The notes under the pieces are model-generated. The model ran no database searches, was not told where the DNA came from, and saw only the letters and a list, made by a program, of their open reading frames with translations. From Prostheceraeus crozeri (taxonomy: Eukaryota > Platyhelminthes > Polycladida > Euryleptidae): a stretch of DNA of 64,000 nucleotides. The stretch covers positions 1,345,085 through 1,409,084 of the forward strand of contig CAJQUW010009236.1 of assembly GCA_907163375.1 (NCBI GenBank), given 5' to 3'. Of this stretch, positions 23,327 to 34,392 are shown piece by piece (positions within the stretch are counted from its first letter, which is position 1; the number at the start of each line of letters is the position of its first letter). The position numbers and the translations under genes were made by a program.

Positions 23327-23603
23327 AGAAAATGTGTCATATGTATTAACGCTTTCCGTATCGTAGGTGGCCTTAACAAATTTTTGATATTTCAGCGTTG
23401 TAGGATATATCCATCCAATACCTGTCTAATGCACAAAATACATTTCAGAGCCACTGTTTGAGGTCAAGCCAACTCACCGCTGGAGAGAACCATTGGATGA
23501 GACACAGTGTTGTGTATCGTGAATAGTACTCAAGAGATTCGCTCACATTCCTTCGTGGTGTAATTATTGTGACTTGCACTTAGTAATTCTTCTGCCTTTC
23601 GTC

Positions 23604-23860
23604 ATGGCACGTCGGTACACTGCACAGAAATTTTTGCAACTTCCATTGGAGGCCTTCAACGATTCAGATTCTGCTGAATCTGATTTCGAACACTTCTTCA
23701 GCGATGATGATTCTTTTATAATGCTTCTTCTTAAAATAATGACGATTCCGAAGATAATTCTCTATCAGAAAATGCCTATAGGGATGACTTCGAAGACGAT
23801 GAAAGTATGCCAATCACCAGTGCTTGTGTTATTGCCTCTGATAGGAGTTAGACTGGTGTG
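23604..23860 (+). pseudogene. piggyBac-like transposase N-terminal relic
   Basis: The frame begins MARRYTAQKFLQLPLEAF and continues into an acidic stretch (DSDSAESDFEHFFSDDD). After a frameshift near 23730 the acidic run continues in another frame (NNDDSEDNSLSENAYRDDFE). An N-terminal basic MARRYT-type start followed by a long Asp/Ser/Glu region is typical of piggyBac-like transposases. A possible piggyBac-type end, TTAACGCTTTCCGTATCG, lies upstream near 23347. No catalytic domain follows, so this is a truncated copy. Confidence 0.45.
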
Positions 23861-25451
23861 CTGTAATTCAAGATATAGGGTGCTATGTCCTATATAAATA
23901 TGCTATCTATACATGCCTAAATGATACATAGATAAGATTTTATAATTCTGGACCTAAAAATCACAGAGTGGCTGAATGTCATGTTTCATTCCATCGGCCA
24001 AAGAGGCAGTCAGACACTTGACTGCCGTGTTTGCAGAAATCTCTAATCTGGAAAAAGACGATGATCCAAATGATGCATTACAGTGAAACGTGTACCGACA
24101 AATCTGCTCTTCATCCAAGTGCTACGAACTATCGCAGAAAACATATTTTCCGTTATTTGATATTCAATTTGTTCATGTTGTCTTTCGGTACTTCACATGT
24201 TTCTGTTTACAAGATCTAAATATTAGTTGTCATAAATTCGTATTTCTATGAAGATGAAAATATCGTGTTAACATGAAAAACAAATCATCACAGACAAGTA
24301 GATTTTGGAAAGAAAATTAAACATGGAAAAGGTTTCGATAATATCGTATCATAGGCAATGAGAACATAGTAGAGAAAACACTATTTTGAGCTACAGTCAG
24401 AGATCATCGTTCTCTCAGTAGTCTCTGCTGCATTGAAAGCATGCAATTAAGAAGCTGGCACCCGACTGACCGATGTAAATCAAACGGCCGTCGTCCTGGT
24501 AGAACCCGTCTCCAGACCGGCCTGAAAACCGGATAAACCTGCAGCTACATCAGGGACCTAAGGTCAAGAAGAAGTAGAACTCGCTTAAACAGAGGTGCTT
24601 TGCTCGAAAATGATTTACTGTTCCATGTGAAAATACAGTTGTTCCATGCTGTATCAGTTATGCTTCGTGACGGGTTTTCGGCGTTCACGGTGGATGTTCA
24701 CATAACCAGGAACATCAGGATGCAGTGAAGAAAGCACTGAACGCCTAATGCCGTTTACTTTGCATAACTGTATTTTCACTCAGACCAATAAGTTACTTTT
24801 GAGCAAAAGTATCGCTTTAACTAATTTTTGCAAAATTCATCGACCGGCTCGCAGAATCAAGTACGCAAATTCTACAAGACATTTTATCAGATTTTTCTAA
24901 CTCAAAATTAGAAACGGTAGTGCATTTCATGGACTGTTAGAATCTGAAGTACATGGCACAAGCACTTCGATTTTCGACATATTTGAGCGTTAGGCACTCT
25001 GTTAGCCTCATGAGTATTCAATTGTTTCACGCAGTCACACACTTGTTTCTCCAGAATCGCAACTGGACATCCAACTGACTTCAATTTTGAAACACAAGCG
25101 GAGTCGAATAGTGGAATCATCTCATGCATTGATAAACAAAATAAAAATCGAAAAAATTCATTTGCTTGCAAAAATTTTGAATATGAATATATTTTGCATT
25201 TCTCCGTATAGTGTATGCCACATTAAAGCCGGTGTAATTCTGTCAGTTTTGCATATTGCACACTTTGCTATGTGGAATTAGGGACTACCAGCAGAAGCGA
25301 TCTGCCTGGAATAGAACACGGAAACGGAATAGGTGCCGTTTCATATTACTGGGTCTACGAACAGGCGACTAGCGAAGAAGAAAATAAACTATTTTCAAAA
25401 TTCCGCTCGATGCCTGAGTGGACTTAATTAAAGACTAGATTTATTTACCAA
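23861..25451. other. Non-coding stretch with a small inverted pair
   Basis: TGAAAATACAGTTGT near 24629 is mirrored by ATAACTGTATTTTCA near 24765, enclosing about 140 bp with a GC-richer centre (GACGGGTTTTCGGCGTTCAC). This may be a small element. The GC-richer patch at 24440-24600 has no continuous frame. Nothing else is recognised. Confidence 0.4.
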
Positions 25452-25990
25452 GGACACAACGCCGTGCTATGCAATGTGACATAGAAATAGATTGTTTATC
25501 TGTAGTTGACAAGAATGGAAATTGACTCAAGGTCGCGACACATTCGGGGGAACTAAGTTGAGGCATGAACCACCAATGAAAAGCTTAGAATTGCGTACAT
25601 GTGACTGATTCTAAAGGGGCTTTCACATGAGTGCAAATTCGATTGCGAATCACGGTGAATGAAAATTTGCAATCGGTTCGCAGTAATATCGCCGTGGTAT
25701 GCGAATGGTTTCAAAAAATTCTCCGTCAGTTGGCGAACTTTGTAGAATTGTGCGAACTGTTGCGAATTGATGCGAATTCGCGTGAGAAGCTAGGACGACT
25801 GGTAGCGCATAGGAAAAATTTTAATTCGCCGTGATTAGCAATCGACTTCGCATACGTGTGAAAGCCCCTTAACTCAATGATACAACCGCTGACGAGTGCA
25901 TCTGAGTGAAAATGCGTGCGATTTTTGTGCTACTATTGTTGATTTACTTCTATTCTAGGGGTTTCATTGCTTTCAATTTCTATGTATTGT
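25452..25990. repeat. Dispersed repeat family, copy 2 (carries a MITE)
   Basis: It is alignable to 6317-6560 on both sides of an inserted 255-bp MITE. The left half matches through GTGACTGATTCTAA; the right half resumes with CTCAATGATACA and ends near TTTCAATTTCTATG. The family is otherwise uncharacterised. Confidence 0.7.
25615..25869. mobile_element. 255-bp Harbinger-like MITE with TAA duplication
   Basis: The ends are inverted repeats AGGGGCTTTCACA and TGTGAAAGCCCCT, with weaker inverted similarity over about 37 bp. Both ends are flanked by TAA (25612-25614 and 25870-25872), the 3-bp TWA duplication characteristic of PIF/Harbinger insertions. Related repeats at 6443-6445 and 29945-29947 retain the empty site with a single TAA, confirming the insertion boundaries. 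There is no coding capacity; the 67-residue frame inside is incidental. Confidence 0.88.
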
Positions 25991-26219
25991 GATAATACAC
26001 AAATTGCCTTAGCGAACTCTTTTTCTTTGTGATGAACAATTATGTTCAGTCCAGAACACTCTTAATCAGCTGCTTTGAATGAGAATGCGTGCATTCACCA
26101 AATCCTTTTCTCTTGCGACTAATTAATTATTTGAAGAACGATCATACCATCTCCTATTAATTCAGTAAAATTGCATTTTATCACGTGATGATTTTCTTAC
26201 GCGTTTCCTCTGATTTCAG

Positions 26220-26344
26220 GATGATTTTGAGGAAAAATATATTCATTCTCTTGTGCGTGCTTTGGTGTAGCAGTACAACCACTGCTGCTCAAAAACGTTC
26301 AGATAAGACGAGGAGAAACTCTGGACAAGTTCTATGGAAAGTCG
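26220..26344 (+). CDS. Ionotropic glutamate receptor, first coding exon
   Basis: A pyrimidine-rich acceptor (TTTCCTCTGATTTCAG) ends one base before the ATG at 26221, and a consensus donor (GTAAGT) follows 26344. The exon encodes a signal peptide (MILRKNIFILLCVLWC, cleavage probably after the TTTAA region), a short basic linker (QKRSDKTRRNSG) and VLWKVG, the first beta strand of the receptor amino-terminal domain. It ends in phase 1, matching the exon at 45308, whose first codon completes Gly to give VGAIFES, the family's hallmark opening. The acceptor right before the ATG implies at least one upstream non-coding exon. Identification depends on the joined product. Confidence 0.8.
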
Positions 26345-27939
26345 GTAAGTTCTTTTGAGCAAATTTACTTCTGACGCATGAGAATATTTCACCAATAGCA
26401 CAACAGTCTGAACTTCTCGGACAAATCCCAAAGGAGAGTATCCGCCGAATCTTTGATACTTTATTCCATCAAAATGACACTTTCTATCTTGAATTTGGAC
26501 AAGATAATTCTCGGAGGCATTTTAATCGGAAAATATCTAAGAGAATTGACTGAGAAATGAAGGATCCGAATATGGGATGTCCGAAGGATCAGAGTAACAT
26601 TGATAGTCTTTTATATTAAAATTGATAAACTGAACCAACAAACATTCCACATAATAAGACGCAATGTTCGACATGGAATTGAAATGACAGATCATTGAAA
26701 TGCAGTCATCATGATGAAATATCACAAATGTTACTTTCATTGAGAAGCCGCAAAAGCATCATAACGATGCTTACTCTAATGGAGAAGTAATGTCAATGTA
26801 AAATGCTCGGAAAAGTGTTTGAAGTGGGTAATTTTGTCTATTGTGAAGAGTTATGAGCCCGAATATGACTCCATGTGAACAACTGTGATCCGAAAACCAA
26901 CTTGCTTTTTCACTTATAAATAGATTTGCTAGTAAAATGCATTTCAGTCTATCCACACATTATATCCACACAATTGCTCATTTATTGTTTATTCAACGTT
27001 TCAAAATTTTCGGATGCTTCACATTCTTTAGGTCTGATGTGAACATGCTTCGTTTATCCAGTTTGCAATGTGCATTCTTTGTATTATCTGTCACACCCAC
27101 AGAATTAGATTGTTTAATCGTATCACTTTGCTAGAAGTGCAAACTGATTCAAATAGATGGCACATGCAGGAACTTAATAAGTGGGCAAAAAGAAATTTTT
27201 AATACCTTACAGAGATAGGAAAAATAGTCGTGCGTCGCTTGCGGATTGCTCTGAATTCCTTCAAAATGCTCCGATCGCCACGATTCCTTCAGATTCGAAG
27301 AATTCAGATCATTGCGCAAAAGTTTTCTCGATAATGTTGGGTCCTCCGATCATTTCAAAAAAAGTTAGCAGGCGCACGAAAAAAACGTTCACAAACTTCT
27401 CTGTAGAACTTGACATCGTCTTTGTCTCTTTGCTGTGTGATCCGGTTGATAACAGTCACTGAAACTTAGCACAATTTGGCGTGTTTAATGTGTTAACATG
27501 CTATGCTGCGTTTTAATTATCATTCGTCAACTAGACCGTTACAAAATCAGGAGCCTACATGTGAAAACAGATATCAGTAATCCTTCTTAACTTCGATTTA
27601 ATGCTATGATTTTGTCATAATCAATTATTTCTAAAAGCTATGGCAATTGACATCTCGCCGATGGTGAATGTAGTTAAGACCAGTTTAAATCAATATATCA
27701 AATACTCTCTTTTAAGTCTATTTATCTAATTGACTTTCAAAATTGAGGTATATAAGATTTAAAATCATTTAGCCTAGAAATAGCTTTTTAATCGGTTGTG
27801 ATAAATCATCACATAACCAAAACATGTACTTCCTATTTTGAGGGTTCAAATCATTTCAAAGTGAGGTGAGAAATATTCAGTCCCCATTCATTATAAGATG
27901 ATTATTTACGCAGTGCTACGAAACGCACGTGGCTAATTC

Positions 27940-28010
27940 ATATGATCATGGAATTGGATTGTTTATCTGAAGTTGGCTTGAACGTGAACTGAATCAAGGG
28001 CAAGGCCATA
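27940..28010. repeat. Dispersed repeat family, short diverged copy
   Basis: GGATTGTTTATCTGAAGTTG and the following GAACTGAATCAAGG resemble the start of the copies at 6317 and 25480. The rest is not alignable by eye. Confidence 0.45.
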
Positions 28011-28528
28011 GAGTAAGTATATAATAGGTAGAAAGTGTCGACTCAAAAAAGCATATGCATACAGTGAAAATTTTTCTATCAAAAGATTCATTTTTTGCGG
28101 AGATTACGTTCCTGCGGTCCAAAAAATTATTTGATCAGTTTTTAAAAAGCTAAAATTTTGCATATTATTCACTACAGACATGAAGCTACTTTACAAGTAG
28201 CATGAAACAAAAACATATATGAAAAAGAATGAATATTTACAAATTAGCATCCTAACTAATCGGAAATTAAGCTGATTATCAAGGGAATTTCATGAACCAC
28301 ATAAAGGCAGGTTTATACTTGCGGCGGATTCTGTCCGCAGCGCATCATTACTTCATGTTGATGACTTCCTGTCAGCCCACCTGCTGTGATAACAGGTTTC
28401 CCCTCGATAACGTTCACGCGTCTGGCTGATCAGTTAATGCGCTGCTCATTGTGAAAGGGTTTAGAACATTACTATACTTTCCGCCGTGCGCCAACGCAAA
28501 ATTATCGATAGAGTCCTCTAATTCTTGT

Positions 28529-28880
28529 CTGTTTGAGGAAATTCTAATTGAAGGAGTGAGAAAATATCCAAATTTGTGGCGTATATCGCTCAATACATGC
28601 GCAGACAAACACGCTGCACAAAACTCGTGGCAGGAAATTGCCGAAACTCCCGCAACTATAAATATTATAGTCACAGCAGAGGAGTGAAAAAAGAAGTGGA
28701 AATGTCTACGAGACAACTACCTGAAACAAAAGAATAAAGATATAAGAAAGAGTGGCGATCCTGCAGTGATGCACCGTCGCCCTGCCCATCCTGAAGTTCA
28801 ATCCAACAGTCTGTTGAGAGTCACCCGTCGCCAAAATACGAAGTCACCGCGAGACGCTGTTTTGGTGATATTGGAGTGAC
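28529..28880 (+). pseudogene. MADF-domain protein relic of the Harbinger element
   Basis: The frame encodes LIEGVRKYPNLWRISLN, then AAQNSWQEIAE, and after an in-frame TGA (28685-28687) KKKWKCLRDNYLKQ and IRKSGDPA. These are the successive helices of a MADF domain (LI..V...P.LW, W..IA, C..RW..LRD.Y). The stop falls where the family usually has Cys or another residue in the third helix. In Harbinger elements such a protein partners the transposase for nuclear import and DNA binding (established for the family in general). The open frame extends upstream to 28451 without a clear ATG. Downstream it becomes unrelated sequence at the deletion junction. Confidence 0.8.
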
Positions 28881-29132
28881 ACTGGTGACACTGTGAGTAT
28901 TTGCATGAGATATTTTGGGGACAACTTGTGACAGTAGAACGTCGAATGTGGCCCTAGTCATGCGAAAACACGCCACATGACTTGCCTCGTCGTACAGTCG
29001 CATCTCACTTACAAGAGCCATTTCTGATAGTTCACTTCTTCGCGCATGTACACTCCTATTTTTCTTACTCTTCTTCTCACTCAGTAAAAGAAGTCCACTC
29101 AAAGTAATTGTATCGTCGCCGCTGGTCGTCAT
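28821..29132 (-). pseudogene. Harbinger transposase, N-terminal fragment
   Basis: 103 residues read on the minus strand. After a Ser/Lys-rich start, the segments LVSEMRLYDEASHVACFRMT, FDVLLSQVVPKI and PISPKQRLAVTSYF correspond to the conserved N-terminal region of PIF/Harbinger (HARBI1-type) transposases that precedes the DDE domain. The frame ends a few residues after the RLAVT motif, so the whole catalytic domain is missing. Convergent with the MADF relic; both end at the presumed deletion point. Confidence 0.8.
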
Positions 29133-29874
29133 ATCGCGATGAAAGCTATGTTATATGAAGTAGTAGAGAAGAGAGAATTTTAGTATATTTTTCACAGACT
29201 ACACTGCGCTGCAAAAATGCGCCGAAAGTATAAACGGTCGCCTTCCAACAGCGCAAACGCATTTAGCTCCCATTCCCTCATGACATAACGTAAACAAAAC
29301 TGCTCATCGGTTATCATGCTGCTTGCGCGATGCGTTACGAGTATAAATCGGCCTTTATAATGGAGGTCTCCATGAAAATGTCGGATCTTATTGCGCTTTC
29401 TTGCCTGAAATTTCAAGTTTTTAATTCTATTTTCATCGTTGTGATTTTATGTAAATTTTGTTTTATTTCTTGAATCTGAATAGTAAGGTGGACCCATTTG
29501 CATCTTTTAAAGTTAATTGAAATCATTGTCTTTGATTGTTGTTTTGCTCTACCAATGGCAGGTTGCTGGTCGTATGATCACGCTTAAGAAAATACACTTT
29601 TGAGGTTGAGCATGAATTGCTAATTTAACAAACATTACCTCTCCAAGGCTGTCATGACACGCAGGATCTGTAAAATACCATCATTCTTTCTGTATTACTA
29701 TCATGATCAGTCAATTCCGTGATAATTTCTTCAAAACTGCAAAAATTTGCATATCTCACATTTGGTAACAATCTAACTGTGTTCACCTCGAGTTCATTTA
29801 ATAAAATCGAAAGTGTGTACACATTGAGGATTTAATACATGTTGAGTTGCTACTCAATCTAATATACTTACTCT

Positions 29875-30005
29875 ATGGTCACGGCAACGACGAGGGAACT
29901 AAGTATGGTCAACGAAAATCCCAGAATTATTCACGCGACTGATTCTAAACTAATCTCACATCTGTCCATCAGTGACTAGCTGAAAACGTGTGCGATTTTT
30001 GCGCC
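29875..30005. repeat. Dispersed repeat family, copy 3 (unoccupied)
   Basis: Contains GGTCACGGCAACGACGAGGG, GCGACTGATTCTAA and GTGTGCGATTTTTG, alignable to the 25.5-kb copy, without the MITE. Confidence 0.55.
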
Positions 30006-30509
30006 GTTATAGCGCATAGCATAACACTTCAGTTGCTATGAAGCAGTTTCTTGCATACTTAACGTATTTCGATGCTTTTAATGATTTCTCTTGAAATGAT
30101 TTTGAAGCTCAAAAATTTATCATACGCTTAATAAACAAACGGTCAAATAGATTCAAATTTTCAGACCTAAGTAGCGCGGAAGAAGTATGGTCAACCGAAT
30201 AAAAATAGGATTGTCTTTATTGTCTCAATCAAGTCGGTGAGCACATCACATAGAAACTATGTAAACAATTCTTGAATATGCTATAAATGGTATACCAATG
30301 CTTCGCAAAATATAAGAAAACCTGCGTACCTGATCGATTTTCTTCAGACTGATTTCTGGTAGACACTTTCGTTATAAGAAGATTACAGCTCTGAGGAATT
30401 ATCCAGGTACGCAAGAATACTAAATCGCAAAGCAAGTATTGTCAGTTGGTGCATTTTCGGCTATCTATCACAGATATTCATCAATCATCATAAGGTTCGC
30501 AAATTCATA

Positions 30510-31288
30510 TTGACACTATTCATATCACACTATTTCATTTCGGATCTTAAAATTGACAGAGAGGACATAATGACAGTGAAATATGCCGATGATATTACGT
30601 TGGTGGCAAATATTCGAAAAATAGACCACGTTAGCCCTATTGCTGAGGCATATAACGACGTACTCGAATGGGTTGAACACAACCATATGGAAATCAGTGT
30701 AAGAAAATGTTAGCAACTTATTATTGCGAAAAATAGAAATTTCATAGATGATGATTTTAAGATACGCGAAATCTCTCTCAACCCTCATTTGAAAATTCTC
30801 GGAATGATTTTCGATAGAAATCTTAATTGGAAAGAGCACACCAAAATGGTTAGCAAAAAGGCGTCATCTCGTCTATCTGTGCTTCGCCAATTTAAGCCCA
30901 TTTTGCCTCGAAATCAATTGATTCTGATATACAATAATTGCATGCGTAGTGTACTTGAGTACGGATTCCCATTTCTCGTGTCTCTAAATTCAGAGCAATC
31001 ACTGAGACTCCAAAGAGTGCAGAACATATGCCACAGGATTATTTGCGGTGTCTCTGAATCAGAGTGTGAATGTGCAGACTTTTGCCGCTGGATTATCGAA
31101 GACTGATTGTTGGGTTCCGATTTTTTCAGAACATTGTAAGTGACATCAATCACCCGATACATCACTTAATCCCAGATATTCTACCACACTCCCAGAAGTG
31201 TCACATCCCATTATGTGCAACCACATTATTGAGAAACTCTTTCACCGTCACGATGTCAAAACTTTCAAATAGTGGATTCAATATCTAA
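30510..31288 (+). pseudogene. LINE RT relic, same family as the 8.5-kb copy
   Basis: It begins within the palm (KYADDITLVANI) and continues through the thumb (LKILGMIFDRNLNWKEH) and the C-terminal region (LRLQRVQNICHRIICG). There is an in-frame stop after VRKC (30711-30713) and a frameshift near 31075-31090, after which the frame continues as LPLDYRRLIVGFRFF and SFTVTMSKLSNSG. The 5' end, including palm motif A and the endonuclease, is missing. A (TTA)n tail follows at 31431. It lies in receptor intron 1 in the sense orientation. Confidence 0.85.
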
Positions 31289-31430
31289 GTTTCAATTTAT
31301 GCCTGTGTTTCTTTGTGCCACAAATTTACTTCCATTACTTGTTTTGACTTCAATTATGTTTATATTACGTTTCTGTAACCGTGTTGATTTCCCACGATTC
31401 TCATTATTGGGAATATGCAAATATACGTCT

Positions 31431-31447
31431 ATTATTATTATTATTAT
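31431..31447 (+). repeat. (ATT)n tail of the LINE relic
   Basis: ATTATTATTATTATTAT ends the 3' UTR of the 30.5-kb LINE. Confidence 0.75.
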
Positions 31448-32773
31448 CAAATTGTGGTGGTATTCCTGAATCAACTACTCTTTTAAGAATCTGTCAAAGT
31501 AAGAGTTAAAAATAATTTGCCAATTCGGTCCATTTTAGGTTCAAACTTGATTTGATTATGAAATGTGCGTTCAACTAATGTATCATGTGATAAACCGTGT
31601 ATGCAATACTCACTGTATGTAATACGCAGCTCCTACATACATGCATAATATTTTTCACTATGTCTAGTACTAGTTTATAGCAGCTACAGCATAAGGAAGC
31701 AGAATTCCTTAAAGTAATGATCTCTATGTTGTAGAGTTCCAAGTCCTCTCTTTCTCCCGGATGATCTTTCAACCTGTGATAAGATTTGAGCCTCTTATCT
31801 CCTAGTCGTCAGTTCAAATTTCCTATAATTGCTGATAAATAGTCTCAAAGAGCGCGTTTGAATATTTTTGACTTCATAAGTCAGATGAACTTGCTTTACT
31901 AAAAATCCAAAAAGTTTAATATCTAATGGGTTTTTCAATGATAATGTAATTGCTTCCACTGAATTCATCTTCACAGTATCATACTCCAGATTTTCATTGC
32001 AGTAATCTCCCATGATCTTGCTATTTTACGAGCAAAATGTGAAGCTCACAGTCTGTGACCCATCATTAAAGGTCGATCTTCTATCAAAAATTTCTTCCTG
32101 AATAGATTTGCGATAAAATTATTGTCGCTTCGTTCCATGTGAGGTGTCAATCGACTTGTCAGTCAAAAGCAAATTTGCTGCTGTAGGACGAAAGCCAAGG
32201 CTTGATTTCACTTTAGTAATGGAAACCAAAAGTTATTAGGGAAATCAGAAAACATAATGGAATTCTTCTTTCAAATCAACAAATAATTATTCTCACGCCG
32301 AAGTTAGGAAGAATATTCTGAATGGTTTCGATTACGATTAATAGAAACATAGGAATTTAAAATCCTCTGCAAAACTTCATTTGAAGGTAAAAAAATCAGT
32401 AACTGCATGGAATTGCTTCTATGCATTTCAACCATCATGAGTTGAAAATTTGGACAACGTAGTTCAACAGCATTTCTGACAATTATTCAATAAATCAATA
32501 TAGTCGGTTCAAAATGCTCAAGAATGTTGTGCATTGTGTGATTAACAATTGTTTATGTCCCTCACTACTATTCGATGGCATTTGCATTTAATAGAAAGTC
32601 TTCGAACAAGCATAAGAATATATTGATAAATCAACAGAGAGAGGGAGAGATCTGATTCTGCTGATTTCTGCAAACTTCAATTTTTCTGTATCAGTCTATG
32701 CTGTGCTAAGTTTATATCATGACAGTATAAAATAATAATTGTGTAATGACTATATAACAATGTACAATAGCGC

Positions 32774-32790
32774 AATAATAATAATAATAA
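32774..32790 (+). repeat. (AAT)n microsatellite
   Basis: AATAATAATAATAATAA. On the minus strand this would be another LINE-type (TTA)n tail, but no LINE coding lies next to it. Confidence 0.7.
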
Positions 32791-33290
32791 CATACATAAT
32801 TTAAATAGCGGTAACCGTTATGATCCAGTATATAGCGTCTTTTCCCTTACTCAGTTTTTTAACTAAAATTCTAATTTCAAGATAGTAATGAAATTTATAC
32901 ATCTGTTATTTGTTCAAGTATTTGCATAAATGCACTATATTTATTCTTATTATATAAATAGATAATTTTAGAAATATGTATTTTTATTACTATATTACGA
33001 ATTTTATGTCGTATTTTCTCGAAACTCGCCCTGAATTCGACCCCGCACCTAAACTAATTGACTAAGAGGTTTAAAGTGCTTTATCGCAACACCACTAGCA
33101 TTTCAGTTTGACTGCTTGTAAGTCTGACGTTTATAAATTGCTAAATTATTATCGTCCAACAGTTAGCTTAACTTCTAAATGTTCTTGATTTTTAAGTAAT
33201 GAATATAACATACAAGAACTTAATTATAAAGTTTTCTCTGGTGTTTTCAAAATTCATAGAATATTAGAAAGAAATAAAAACGAAAATTTT

Positions 33291-33717
33291 CCCAACGTTT
33301 CGCTTATAGTCTATTGAGCATTCTTAAGGGTACACAGATAAACATTAATGACTGGATTACATACATAACTGATTACAAAATTTGAAAATCATGGAGTGGA
33401 AACTAAGCTAAAGGGACTAAAGTAAATCATACATTTGCATAGCTAACTTACATTTAAAAAACCAGATATTTTGTAAATTGTGCTACATAGACTTAGGAAA
33501 AGAAAAAAGCAATCTAATTATCAAGCAAACGAGATTTCACAGAATCCTTCTGTCCATTCAGATTTGGATGAAGTTTATGAATAAATAGCATTTCATAGAT
33601 TCTTAGATCGTCCTTCTTGCATTTCTTCAGGATTTTAAAACTCTCCATAGAAATTGCTTGATCACAGTTAGATTGTAGGCGATGCTCACTTATTACAGAG
33701 TGCCGATGTTCTTCAAG
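33291..33717 (-). pseudogene. Penelope-like element, GIY-YIG C-terminal fragment and 3' UTR
   Basis: On the minus strand 33717-33514 encodes about 67 residues ending in TAG. After an SEHRLQSNCDQAISMESFKIL stretch comes DDLRIYEMLFIHKLHPNLN, matching the end of GIY-YIG endonuclease domains of Penelope-like elements (the Glu in 'R..E...I....P.LN'). Some 190 bp downstream the sequence CGAAACGTTGGG (33302-33291) occurs after a degenerate hairpin, a pattern I associate with Penelope 3' regions. RT and the GIY-YIG core are absent, or unrecognisable upstream. Confidence 0.65.
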
Positions 33718-34011
33718 TTTGCTTTTTCTTTGACTTCGTCGTCATTGTCGATAACACATTTCTCTTTGATTTCCTCCCTTTCCTTTCACCGCTTCATCGT
33801 CAAAGTACACAATGCCTTTTTTATCACTGGAAAAATCGAGAATTTATTCATACGACTCACCCACAAATAGAACCTGCAATTACTCAGCTAAATTGCAAAA
33901 ATCACACAACCCCCGGGCTGTATTCGAGAAAATGCTATGAATCGAAAATTGAATAGATCAACAGCTCAATCAGAAATGATTTATTCTGTGTAGTATTCAA
34001 GCGCTTTCGAT

Positions 34012-34136
34012 TAATAACAATGAAATTAAGTAATCGATAGATCAAATTGCTATGCAAAAGATAGATGGCTGGTAGGATTCGAACCTACGACCAAGGTTAA
34101 CTAGACTTGTGCTCTGCCAACTGAGCTACGTGCCAC
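34012..34136 (-). repeat. tRNA-derived SINE, copy 1
   Basis: The minus strand 34136-34064 is tRNA-like. It has A box TAGCTCAGTTGG, a perfect D stem, B box GGTTCGAATCC in an intact 5-bp T stem (GTAGG/CCTAC), and a possible AGT anticodon loop. Acceptor-stem pairing is poor and the anticodon stem imperfect, so a functional tRNA is unlikely. The body after the tRNA part (GCATAGCAATTTGATC, then ATCGATTACTTAATTTCATT) is shared with the copies at 34.3 and 43.8 kb, which defines a SINE. The Pol III promoter boxes look intact. Confidence 0.7.
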
Positions 34137-34309
34137 TTATGCGACTGTGTCAATAGGCAGGATCAAACCCTCACCACCACACATCAGTTGTCATAGCAAT
34201 TATGATCAATGAATAAATAACTCGTCACAATTGTGACCGCCGACATTACGGCAAGTAGCGGGATCGATTGTCCACCAAAGCATCTTAAACCATGTCGTGA
34301 ATGCTATTA

Positions 34310-34392
34310 ATAACAATGAAATTAAATAATCGATAGATCAATTTGCCATGCAAAGGATGTGCGGCTGGTAGGATTCGAACCTACGACCAAGG
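34310..34392 (-). repeat. tRNA-derived SINE, copy 2 (truncated)
   Basis: A second copy of the body and B-box half, 297 bp from copy 1 in the same orientation (direct repeat), ending inside the tRNA-like region after GGTCGTAGGTTCGAATCC. The A box is missing. Confidence 0.7.

Larger units (their letters stand above)
28303..29356. mobile_element. Internally deleted PIF/Harbinger element
   Basis: The ends are similar inverted repeats: left AAAGGCAGGTTTATACTTGC, right inverted AAAGGCCGATTTATACTCG, both followed by a CGCATC-containing segment. Inside are a plus-strand MADF-domain relic and a minus-strand Harbinger transposase N-terminus in convergent orientation. Autonomous Harbinger elements characteristically carry a transposase plus a Myb/SANT- or MADF-like DNA-binding protein. 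Here both genes lose their 3' portions near 28.8 kb, indicating a central deletion. Flanking TWA target duplication is not clear. Confidence 0.75.

Noticed and set aside
24440..24780. GC-richer patch that might be a transposase exon
   Set aside because: No frame stays open and no motif is recognisable; only a short inverted pair is noted.
25631..25834. 67-residue ORF
   Set aside because: It lies wholly inside the 255-bp MITE and has no transposase motif.
34064..34136. Functional tRNA gene (apparent AGT anticodon) on the minus strand
   Set aside because: Acceptor-stem pairing is mostly lost, the anticodon stem is imperfect, and the same body sequence follows other copies, so it is a SINE head.
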